Assembly: GCF_002994745.2 (NCBI RefSeq)
Contig: NC_037093.1
Span: forward strand, 66,917,510-66,981,509
Origin: Rosa chinensis
Lineage: Eukaryota; Streptophyta; Magnoliopsida; Rosales; Rosaceae
Length of the DNA: 64,000 nt
Direction: 5' to 3'
The notes below the pieces were generated by a model. That model saw only the letters and a list, made by a program, of their open reading frames with translations. It did no database searches and was not told where the DNA came from. Position numbers and translations under genes: made by a program. Shown in pieces: positions 11,695-21,811 of this stretch. Numbering within the stretch: the first letter of the stretch is position 1; every line of letters begins with the position of its first letter.

Positions 11695-12191
11695 CGTGCC
11701 TGCACAGAAGAGAGAGAGTGTGGCATGTAATTTATTAATTAGATAGAGGGTAAATTTGTCTTTCCATTTTAAATTGGGTAAGTATGATTAAAAATCTGTT
11801 GCTGGGGTAAGTGGGATAATTTTTATTCATTTTGGTGCTTTTGGTCAAGGACCCTAAATTCAAAGACCAAAGATAAAAACTTTTTTTCCAGAAAACTAGT
11901 GAAATCAAAATAGAAGATGAGAAAATAATTAGTTTTGTTCTAGTAACAACAACTTTATTCCTAACTGAACTTCATCTCTATTGTAACTTCTTCTACCATC
12001 ATGAATCCCCAGGTCTTATAATAGCCTATGAACATAACCCAATTTTCAAATTGAATTATCCATCAAAACCAACAAAGAACTATCAAATCAGTAAAAAAAG
12101 AATCATACCTGAGTTTTTACTTCACCACTTCTAAGATACCAAAACTCTCTCTCTCTCTCCCCCTTGTTTGTCTATATATCTAGCAACTCAT

Positions 12192-12308
12192 GAAACTGTA
12201 TGGAATGCATAGATGGTTCAGCCTATTTATAGTGTCTGGAAAGGAGGTGAAAACTGTATGGAATGCATAGATGGTTCAACCTATTTATAGTGTCTGGAAA
12301 GGAGGTGA
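12192..12308 (-). repeat. 58-bp tandem duplication with two TATA-like motifs
   Basis: Two nearly identical copies of about 58 bp each contain CCTATTTATAGTG (CACTATAAATAGG on the minus strand). They sit inside the solo LTR, where a U3 promoter would be expected. Confidence 0.7.
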
Positions 12309-13410
12309 AAACGTAGAAAGCAAGATAGGTCTAACAGAAGAAAAATTGGATATTCTAATTAAAATCTTACCCATAGAGGTACTAGACTCGCTACCTCCAG
12401 ATTTCTAGAGTTCCAGCTCTTGATTCTAAGGTTCCAGCTCTAGCTTCACAGCTTTGGGGAATCACCAATCTGAAACTTGATTTCCAAGGCTGTTGACACC
12501 TCCAACTTACCCATGGCGGCGGCTATGTCCTTTGTACTTTCCTAAGGCGGTGGTTGGTGTATCAGATGGAGAAGAATCTGGGGGTGAGGAAGCCGATGAA
12601 GAGATGGGATAATGCTTTGAGTTTAGACGTTTGTTTGATTTGGTTTTGTTGTGAAAGTCGTTCTATAGGCTGTTAAGTTACTTTGGGTTTGAGTTTTGGC
12701 CAAAAGCTTTGGGCTACTCTAATTACTTAAACCCAAAAGAAAACAAGTAAAATTATCTATAAATAATAATGTTTAAACAAATAGTTTAGCACAATAATTA
12801 AAATTAAACTTATTTTTTTAGAAAATGTTAAAAATTTTAGGTCGTCACACAAGTGCAGTGTCTCATTGATCACATTTTGTAAGTAATTCAGATTTGGCAA
12901 GTCTTGCTCGTGCAACAGACGCCCTTGTCCGACCTTGAAGTCAATCTCAGCTCTGACTTGATCCAACTGATTTGGATGGTTCAGCAATAGTGACATTGCC
13001 CATTCTAATGTCGTTGAATCAGTCTCAGTCCCAACTACCAACAATGCCTACAATAGTAGTACAAGATTAGTAGCCAAATTTTCATACCACCCTTCCCTAT
13101 TTTAAGGGGTCATTAAGCATTTTGGTCTCTATGATGAATTATACCAACAGTGTATAATGTTGTAGAGTATTTGAGTAGTTAGATTAGTAATTGTTTCCGG
13201 TGCATCTTGAACAAATCATCTAATCGAATGATTCTTGACTCCAAATTTCAATATTAATTGTGTACCACTATACAACACACCACTAATTACCTCTAATTCA
13301 GTATATAATTAACAATTTACAAGTTTTATGAAATCATTACTAGAATGATGCCGTTGATGATCTCGTCAGTGTAGAGCTCGGGTTCTGTTTGCTGAAGCAA
13401 TAAGTTATCG

Positions 13411-14898
13411 TGATGTAGGACAAGAATGGGCATGGTTTAGCCGGAAAACCATAAAAGTAAAGAAGCGGCCTAAAATCAAGAAGAGTGATTGGAAAATAGG
13501 TAACTCATGCATAATGAGGTTACTAGCCGCTAAAATATTCAAGAAGATTTGGTTTTGAACTTTTCGGGTCACACGTGCAAAAAGTCAGGTCTTAATTGTG
13601 AATCAGATTTGAATCAACTTTTAACTAGAATGTCCGTTTGAAACGCATGATACCTTTCCATAATGGAAATGACGAGATCTTCAAGACTCACTTTAGTGAG
13701 CCGTAACAGATTTAGGCCAAAATATATCATTTTAATTATCTGATTCGGAATTTAATATTTTTAGGCTAGTTTTACATTCTTGTTAGGATTCTTTTTATTT
13801 TTAGGTTTTCAGTTTCCCTTTTAATTTGAATTCTCTAGGTTTCCTTGCTAGATTATGATTATGATTAGATTATGACTTGGATGCCTATATAAGCATCATC
13901 GTGCTATGTATGAAGATCAGTTTTATCATATCAAATTACTAAAAATGAGAGCTTTTTGTCAAATTTTCTTGTGGACTCCAGATTTATCTTTGAGTTTTTC
14001 CCCTCAGACCGGTCAAAACTTTCATGAACCGGACAGAATGATACCCAATCTTTCAAAGTGACCAAAATGGTACCTGAACTTTCAAAATGTGGCCAAATGG
14101 ATACCTCCGTTAAATTTTCGTCACTTTACCGTTAGTGTAGCCCATGTGCCGCGCATGTGACTGAAAATTAAGGTAAAAAGACCATAATATCCCTAAATTT
14201 ATGATTTGATATATTTCCACCCTCTCTCATAGTCTACCTCTAATTTTCCCTCCAAATATTCCCGCCAAACATATATCTTTTTTTTTTTCCTCTTCTTCTT
14301 CCCTTTTTCCTGAGAATAATCATGTACCTATTTTCTATACAATAAGCTTGCATCGTAGAGGAAAGAATTGCTAAGGAGCAATCCAGGTATGGCATCATTA
14401 CTGAAATTATATTTCATTTTTCTGTACAGAATTTGAAGTTGTTTTCTTCTAAGAAATTGCAGAGGTCATCTCAAATGATATGTTCAGTTGTATAGAAAAT
14501 AGGTACATGATTATTCTCAGGAAAAAGGGAAGAAGAAGAGAAAAAAAAAAAAAAGATATATGTTTGGCGGGAATATTTGGAGGGAAAATTATAGGTAGAC
14601 TGTGAGAGAGGGTGGAAATATATCAGATCATAAATTTAGGGGTATTATGGTCTTTTTACCTTAATTTTCAGTCACATGCGCGGCACATGGGCTACACTAA
14701 CGGTAAAGTGACAAAAATTTAACGGAGGTATCCATTTGGCCACATTTTGAAAGTTCAGGTACCATTTTGGTCACTTTGAAAGATTGAGTATCATTCTGTC
14801 CGGTTCATGAAAGTTTTGACCCGTCTGAGGGGAAAAACTCTTTATCTTTTTAATTAGGGTTTATTGCTTGTAAACCCAGGTTACTTCCGACTGCGTCA
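13411..14898 (+). repeat. LTR 1 (5' LTR), interrupted by a foldback element
   Basis: It begins TGATGTAGGAC and ends GACTGCGTCA, followed directly by the primer-binding site. Without the 849-bp foldback element and its 9-bp duplication it is about 630 bp. A TATATAAG motif lies near 13.89 kb. Confidence 0.75.
13992..14840. mobile_element. Foldback/Mutator-like inverted-repeat element
   Basis: Two arms of roughly 350 bp are inverted copies of each other (ends GAGTTTTTCCCCTCAG and CTGAGGGGAAAAACTC). They surround a loop of about 150 bp. A perfect 9-bp duplication TTTATCTTT (13983-13991, 14841-14849) flanks the element. The other two LTR copies of the family lack it. No coding capacity; 9-bp duplications point to Mutator-type transposase in trans. 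Confidence 0.85.
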
Positions 14899-14948
14899 GG
14901 TGGTATCAGAGCAAGTCTTCCCTATCTCTTTTATTTACCTTTGTAGCA

Positions 14949-15550
14949 ATGGTTGATGAACGTGCTTCAGTTACAAGAGCAGATTTGGATGCCCTTACCG
15001 CTCAAATGATTGCTCAGATGACTGTCATGAACGCTAAAATAGCAGAATTTCGTGGATTGTTGGAAGGAAGGAACAACAACAGCAACCGTAACAAAGGCGG
15101 GGAAGAACAACGTGCTCCGCGTGGTGGTCGAGGTGATAGTAATTATGATTCCGAGGATCTCATAACGAAGGCTGATATTCCTTACTTTTCGGGTTAGATG
15201 AGCGTGAAGGATTTTCTGGATTGGCAGGTTGAAGTGGATAGATTCTTTGAGATCATGGAGGTTCCAGAATACAAGCAGGCTAAGATGGTTTCTTGGAAGC
15301 TGAAGAAAGATGCTGCTTATTGGTGGGACTAGTTGCAGAGTTCTCGTCAGAGTCAAGGAAAAGAGCGTGTTCGGACATGGAGCAAGATGAAAGGTCTTCT
15401 AAGCGAAAATTTTCTGCCTATAGATTTTTCGATCAAGAATTACCCTCCTATGATTTTGAGATCGAAGAAGTTAAAGTCCAAAGAGTTTTCCTTGCCGGTT
15501 GAGATTAATAGTTTATCTGAAAAAAAAAAAAGCCAGAAGAATTTCTAATG
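14949..15550 (+). pseudogene. Ty3/gypsy gag remnant
   Basis: The frame starts MVDERASVTRADLDALTAQM and is similar in layout to the gag of the element at 38.7-44.1 kb: a RGLLEGRNNN stretch, an APRGGRG patch, an IPYFSG block, then [20 protein letters not shown] and a WSKMK block. Several in-frame stops break it (the first is directly after IPYFSG), and no zinc knuckle or pol follows. Confidence 0.8.
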
Positions 15551-15921
15551 GAAGAAGCTCCACAAGGAATCATCCATGATGACCAAGAGGAGGTTAAAGA
15601 AGAAAATGTTCATGTCGACATGGTTATTAATAATGATGAAGTCTTGAAGCCTAAAATAAATTATTCAGAACCAGATGTCATTCAATAATGCAACCTTGAG
15701 AACCAAGAAGAATATACTAAGGTTGCCTATGAGAGTCAAAATGCATATGACAAACTCATCTTTAGCGTTGGGTTCATGATTGTGCCATCAGAGTATGCAG
15801 GCGATCAGACCAATAACCCTTAGGTTCAAGTGTCTAATTTTTTATCAGGTTTCTTGTCTACCTATTCTTGTCTTTTACTCAAGAGAAACTCAATGGCGAT
15901 TTCTTTCATAGTGGAGGAGAA

Positions 15922-16520
15922 TGATGTAGGACGAGAATGAGCATGGTTTAGCAGGAAAACTATAAAAGTAAAGAAGCGGCCTAGAATCAAGAATAGTGAT
16001 TGGAAAATAGGTAACTCACGCACGCGTAATGAAGTTACTAGCCGCTAGAATATTCAAGAAGATTTGGTTTTGGACTTTTCAGGTTACTCATGCCAAAAGT
16101 CAGGTCTTAATTATGAATCGGATTGGGATCAACTTTTGGCCAGAATGTTCGTTTGAAACACATGATGGGAACAACGAGATCTTCAATACTCACTTTAGTA
16201 AGCCCTAATAGATTTAGGCCAAAATATATCGTTTTAATTATCCGATTCAGGATTTAATATTTTTAGGCTAATTTTACATTCTTGTTAGGATTCTTTTTAT
16301 TTTTAGGTTTTCAGTTTCCTTTTTAATTTGAATTCTCTAGGATTCCTTGCTAGATTATGATTATGATTAGATTATGACTTGGATGCCTATATAAGCACCA
16401 TCGTGCTATGTATGAAGATCAGTTTTATCATATTAAATTAATAAAAAGAGAGTTTTTTTCTCAAATTTTCTGTTGGACTCCATATTTATCTTTTTAGGGT
16501 TTATTGCTTATAAACCCAGC
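15922..16520 (+). repeat. LTR 2
   Basis: It begins TGATGTAGGACGAG after a purine-rich tract and is collinear with LTR 1 minus the foldback insertion. Its last bases differ from LTR 1: it runs AAACCCAGCCTAACA and lacks the CTGCGTCA end, so the 3' end is truncated at the junction with the inverted LTR. Confidence 0.75.
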
Positions 16521-16531
16521 CTAACACCACC

Positions 16532-17165
16532 TGATGCAGTCAGAAGTAACCTGGGTTTACAAGCAATAAACTCTAAAAAGATAAATCTGGAGTCAAGTAG
16601 AGAATTTGAGAAAAAAAAACTCTCATTTTTATTAATTTGATATGATAAAACTGATCTTCATACATAGCACGATGATGCTTATATAGGCATCCAAGTCATA
16701 ATCTAATCATAATCATAATTTAGCAAGGAATCCTAGAGAATTCAAATTAAAAAGAAAACCAAAAACCTAAAAAAAAAAAAAAAATCCTAACAAGAATGTA
16801 AAACTAGCCTAAAAATATTAAATCTCGAATCGGATAATTAAAACTATATATTTTGGCCAAAATCTGTTAGAGCTCACTAAAGTGAGTCTTGAAGATCTCG
16901 TCGTTCCCATTCTGAAAATGTATCATGCATTTCAAACGGACATTCTAACTAAAAGTTGATCCCAATCTGATTCACAATTAAGATCTAACTTTTTGCACGA
17001 GTAACCCGAAAAGTCCAAAACTAAATCTTCTTGAATATTCTAGCGGCTAGTAACCTCATTACGCGTGAGTTACCTATTTTTCAATCACTCTTCTTGATTC
17101 TAGGCCGCTTCTTTAATTACTTTTATTGTTTTCTGACTAAACCATGCCCATTCTCGTCCTACATC
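16532..17165 (-). repeat. LTR 3, inverted relative to LTRs 1 and 2
   Basis: Read on the minus strand this is another copy of the same LTR, from GATGTAGGACGAG to CTGCATCA. It is followed by GGTGG, the first five bases after LTR 1 (start of the primer-binding region). It abuts the truncated end of LTR 2. Confidence 0.75.
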
Positions 17166-18019
17166 ATCGACCAGTAACTTCCTGACCCCTCCTCCTCCCT
17201 TGTTTTGATCACAATTAGAGACAAAATTTCGCTACAATCCGAAACCATAGCCTGCAAGAAACTGTCCATCTTGGCCATCACGCTCACCATCTTCTTCTCC
17301 AACCCTGATACATCACCCCACTGTAAAAATGGCAAAAAGTCCCCCAAATTTGCCGATGAGTTCAATTCTATGGCATCCGTAACAGCTTCTCGAAAGTTCT
17401 TGGCCTCCTCAGCATGTCCAACGTGTTCGCCATAATACCGCTTTCCCAGAATCATCATCGTCATTACATTGAACGGAAGATGGATACATTTGGACTTGAG
17501 CTCAACCTTTGTCATACCGAAACTGCAACTCTTCGAGATTTGATCGAGTAAAAATCGGACATCTCCTTGTCTAATACTTGAAAACATGGCCACACGAGAC
17601 GAGGAGAAGATCTCGAGGGTCATGACACAGCGGAGGTTGCGCCATAAGTCGCCGTAGGGAGCTACGACAACGGTTGTGTAGTTGTAGTGGAAGTGTTTTC
17701 CAGCGAGCAAGAGCGGGCGATTGGAGAAGACAATGTCGTGCTTAGTGAAACACTCTTCCACTATCGATGGTGAGAAGGCCAAGATTACTCTCCGTGAACC
17801 CCATCGGAGTAGTTGGATTCTGCCGTATTTTGCGGAGAGTGATTCGAGGGTCCGGTGAATCGGTTGTCTGAGAAGATGGAGGTGACCGATAATAGGAAGG
17901 CAAGGAGGGCTTGGGGGTAGATTCTTGTACTTTTGTGATCTATTATTGGTTATGAAAAGCTTGATGAGAAGCAGGGCAAAGACGAAGAGAGCTAAACTGT
18001 TCGATAAGGGATCTCCCAT

Positions 18020-18246
18020 TTTTTCAAAATGATTCATTGCAGTTTAGTTTGATCACTTCCATGTTCTTGGTATTTCTTTATTCACTGGGAATCTTTTGCT
18101 AATATAAAGGAAGGACCTTCTCACCGAAGCAAAGGCTGTGTGTACGTAGCAGTCTAAGTTAGACTCATCCTAGTGTTCTGGGCCAAGCTTGACCTGAAGA
18201 TCAGAGGTTTTAGTTGCTTTTCTTGATGATCAAAAGTTCAAAACAC

Positions 18247-18277
<31 letters not shown>

Positions 18278-18617
18278 TTTGGGCCTTATTATGAGCCCCA
18301 ATGGACCAACAAATGCAGCATGAGAATTTCAGCTGAAGAAGCCCAAATCACTTGGGGTTTTGTGTTAGTAAAACTGTAGAGTGCATGGAAAGGCAAGTTT
18401 GCAGTTGGAATCTCTACGAGTCACAGATTCTCTTTCATTCCTTTTTTTTCGTGATCCATTCCTTTTTTTTCGTGGTCTCAATGGTCAAAGCCTCAAAAGA
18501 GGCTTTCCACGGTTTGCTTTCACTGATCGTTGCTAATAATGTGAGAGTGGTATAACAGTTTCTAGGCTCTTTTCTTTTTGGTAGAAGAAGGCTAGGAAAG
18601 GAAAACCGGACTACTAA
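18020..18617. other. Upstream flank of the P450 pseudogene, no gene seen
   Basis: This is former promoter DNA of the split P450 pseudogene plus a pure A tract (about 18247-18275), which may be the tail of an old retroinsertion. No coding sequence is recognised. Confidence 0.4.
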
Positions 18618-18819
18618 GGCCATGTTTGTTTCACGGAAAATGGGCATTGGGAAATGAAAGTATTTCCTTTCCTGCATTTGGGGACAGCCGAGGAAGGGAA
18701 ACACTTTCCCAAAGGAAAGGAAAAAGTGGAGGATTTTGGTTCCCTCCTCCCCCCTCCGGAAACACTTTCCCAAAGGAAAGGAAAGTGATCCTTTCCTTTC
18801 CAGTCAACCAAACATGGCC
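18618..18819. mobile_element. PIF/Harbinger-type MITE (202 bp)
   Basis: Terminal inverted repeats GGCCATGTTTGTTTCACGG and GGCCATGTTTGGTTGACTGG are flanked by TAA duplications (18615-18617, 18820-18822). The GGCC..GTTTG ends resemble the MITE at 8042-8511. Non-coding. Confidence 0.8.
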
Positions 18820-19179
18820 TAAAAGAACATTACACTAATATGAACAGTTGATGAGAACATGAACTGTACATCAAGATGATCAAAATCGGAAGAATTGAAA
18901 AATGATAGAAATGGAACAATAGCTTTCAAATTTAGCCTTTTTGGATAATGAACAATCAATTTACATATATTAATTTGGTATACAAACTAGAAAATAGATC
19001 CAAAGAACCCATCTAAACCCCGAACGCATTACGCTCACAAGTCACAACCCCAAAACATTGATCATCGGCATAATGCAGAAACCTTTGAGCATATATATGC
19101 ATCCACAGAACCGACCTACTACTTCCACATTTCCAAACGAGGTCGTTGCTGCTGCATGGGTGGAGATGGCTTGCTAGCT

Positions 19180-19428
19180 TCAACGATTATGGAGCGGGTC
19201 CGAAGCGTTTGGAACTTTCCTCTTGTTTGCAAAGAAGGCTTCAAATGAGTAGTGGTGCCTTAGGCGCTTCTTCTCCTCGTTTACCTTTTGCTTTGCTTCC
19301 AGATTTCGCGACGAGTACTGCAGCTGATCATGAACACTAACTGGTGGTGTTGTTGTCGAATTTTCTTTATAGCCGGAGACTACCAGTGCAAGAAACACCA
19401 GCACTATTAATCTCCGCTGCAACTCCAT
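19180..19428 (-). CDS. CLE-family signalling peptide precursor
   Basis: This is a small secreted precursor of 82 residues. Residues 1-20 form a signal peptide (MELQRR then a Leu/Val core). A charged variable region follows, and the C-terminus is the CLE motif RKVPNASDPLHNR at residues 70-82. CLE peptides are cut from such precursors in the apoplast and act through leucine-rich-repeat receptor kinases on meristem or vascular development. The motif departs from the common RxVPxGPxPLHx: the usual Gly6 is Ala and Pro7 is Ser. The Met at 19428 was chosen because it sits directly before the signal core; an in-frame Met at 19461 is an alternative. It is a single-exon gene, as usual for CLE. Receptor and tissue cannot be inferred. 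Confidence 0.85.
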   Translation of the reverse strand: MELQRRLIVLVFLALVVSGYKENSTTTPPVSVHDQLQYSSRNLEAKQKVNEEKKRLRHHYSFEAFFANKRKVPNASDPLHNR

Positions 19429-19599
19429 TTTGTAATTGGAGAATGAAAGAGGAAACCGCATGGAAAAGCTGTATGGCTTTGTGAGCTTTGGCAAGGTGTG
19501 GAAGAAAGGGAAAAGGTCATTAAAAGGTGGTGGTGGGGGCATTGAGTACACCCTGCAAACAAGGGACACTTCGCACGAGACGAACACTAACATTTTCCC

Positions 19600-20925
19600 T
19601 TTGCTTTTGAAGAATTTGCAAATATATATTATTTTTTGTGTTTCACGAGAACTCTTTTTCTCACATTTTGCTTTTTCTCTGGCTTTCTTTTCAAGGGAAC
19701 TCTGGGTCTGGGTCTGTCCAAGCCCTATCTATGGCATAATATACACATCTTGGCTCTGGTGCTTTTTTCTTTGTCTAGGTATTGCTTGTCGTCTTCGGAA
19801 GCTAGACCGCGTTGTAGCCTAGCCCTACAACTCACGTTAGGCCAAAAAACTCCCTTCCTTTTTACACCTCGCCTAAAAGGAACTTTCCCAGTTTTTCTTC
19901 TCCATGTTTTGATACAAAAATGGGAATACAAGTTTTTTTTTTTTTTTTTTTTGAACAAAAATGTTAATTGCCAAATTATCTTAATTAGGACGAGACGTAA
20001 AGGAATACATCTATGTAAAGTAGAGACGGGTTCGAGTGGTCAAATCATGCGTGGGTTTAGCGACTGGGCGTGAGCGTTCCCAATGTTCTTTTTCCTTCTT
20101 TTTTTTTAGGGTTCCCGATGAATGAAGTTACATGCCATTTACTCAAGATCCAAGTGACCTTTTCATTGTCTTATACGCCACCGTCACCGGTGGAGCTGTG
20201 CTGTGCCTGTACTGCATGGATTCTTCTCACTTTGCAGATGATATGATATGATATGATTTGATACGAGTAGCCATGCATGAAGACTGAAAAAAGCGAACGT
20301 CTTCAATACTTGAGACAAAGCGACAATCTTGACACTAGATCCTCGGAGATATTAGATTCTTTTAGGTTTTTTTAAAAGAGAAGAATTTTGAGTAAGGCCC
20401 CAATCTTAAATTTAAAAATTATATGGTCAAAAATTTTAAGAACGTATATAAAGTGAAGTACTCACTGTATTAGAAAAGAGATTATCAACAAAATTGAATA
20501 ATTGGTCCAAACCACGTGCTTTTCATCATCGTAAAGAATCTACTGGTCTATATACTAGCAAGTCGTTGAATCAAGCAAAAGCGAAGTCAAACTCCTGAAA
20601 CATTCTCAACTCTCCATCACTACTAAGCTAAACTCAGAGCTTTATTCACCCATGGTAGTCCATGCCAAACTATAAATATGATTTTCTTGTCCTTTATGAT
20701 TTTATTGTCCAAAATCATATCATATGTTCTAGTCAAACCTCTAAATTTGTTGTTTAGACTTTTTATTTTTTAAATTTAATCTCAGTTTTATTTTTAAGTA
20801 AAATTGAAAAAAAAAAAAAATCAATTTCAATTTCCCTGCCTCATTCCTTTCCCGTTGCATATCCTGATTCTCTTTCTTTCTCTCCTCATCTTGTATGTGT
20901 CGTGCTACTCATAAAATGCTGCTAA
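19600..20925. other. Intergenic DNA between the CLE gene and a MITE
   Basis: AT-rich DNA with a poly(T) tract near 19.93-19.95 kb. A TATATATTA motif near 19.62 kb could be the CLE TATA box. No gene or repeat can be supported. Confidence 0.4.
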
Positions 20926-21167
20926 GAGTAAATTCACCCGTTGGGTCACCGGATTACCTACTATTCACTGCTTTTTAGTGTTAATTTCCACTATTTAGAT
21001 AATGGGCACAGTTTCCAATAATACCTAGGTCACCAGGTCAACTTGCAGGGTGAGGAAGAAAGTGACTCAGGACACGAAATACACTGTGCCCGTGACCTAT
21101 AGAGTGAAAATACACATAAAAAACAATGAATAATAAGTGACCTGGTGACCCATGGGTGGACTTACTC
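20926..21167. mobile_element. MITE with about 55-bp terminal inverted repeats
   Basis: The left end GAGTAAATTCACCCG and the inverted right end GAGTAAGTCCACCCA remain similar for about 55 bp. TAA flanks both sides (20923-20925, 21168-21170), which suggests a PIF/Harbinger-type element. 242 bp, non-coding. Confidence 0.7.
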
Positions 21168-21811
21168 TAAGTTGATCGGAATCTTTTGTAGGGTAGTTAG
21201 CATTTCATTTGGCTTTTGCAGTTATTTCAATTTGATTTTATGGTGGAGGTTGCTAACCACATATTCATAATTAATATTGTTAGTTTCTTAAAGTTAGTTC
21301 ATGTCAGACGAACTGATTTCATTTTCCCTGGAGAATTTGATCAGAGTTCATCTTCCCAGCCATCAATATCTTGCTTTCCATCAATAGTTGGGAAGTGATG
21401 TACAAAATTAGAAATTTGATGTACAAAAATATTAAGGAAGGTTCAAATAGCAAATATGAAGGCTAGAGGCGCACACATAGAAATTAAGAGAATAGAAAAG
21501 GACAGGCAAAAAGACCCCAAACTCACTTCACAAGGCCCAAATTCCAGTCTGGGCCTGCAGAAATTGCTCCGGGTCGAGAACCGAGCACCATCCCGGAGAG
21601 CCCAAGGCCATAAAAATCCCAGCCGGCTGCCGCCACTCAACTTAAACTAATAGCCACTGACCCGCGCCAGATACGCTCCTCTTTCTTATTCACAGTCCTA
21701 ACCGCCGGAGTTAAACTCCACTCCATTAACTCAACAACAAGTAAACGGCGGATTCAGGCTTTCTCTCTCTAACTCCGTCACCGGGACCCTAGGGTTTCAA
21801 CATTGACGACG

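Larger units (their letters stand above)
13411..17165 (+). mobile_element. Composite LTR retrotransposon derivative with a third, inverted LTR
   Basis: Order on the plus strand: LTR (13411-14898, holding a foldback insertion), a primer-binding site TGGTATCAGAGC matching initiator tRNA-Met (14901-14912), a gag remnant, non-pol interior, a purine-rich tract GTGGAGGAGAA (15911-15921), a second LTR (15922-about 16520) and an inverted third LTR (16532-17165). No RT, RNaseH or integrase is left. Gag and LTR ends resemble the Ty3/gypsy element at 38.7-44.1 kb, so this is an internally deleted relative. The outer ends are both LTR 5' ends, giving a false look of long terminal inverted repeats. The flanks share ATCG. 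Confidence 0.75.

Noticed and set aside
13411..17165. A DNA transposon with very long terminal inverted repeats
   Set aside because: The internal LTR copy, primer-binding site, purine tract and gag remnant show that the inverted ends are LTRs of a rearranged retrotransposon.
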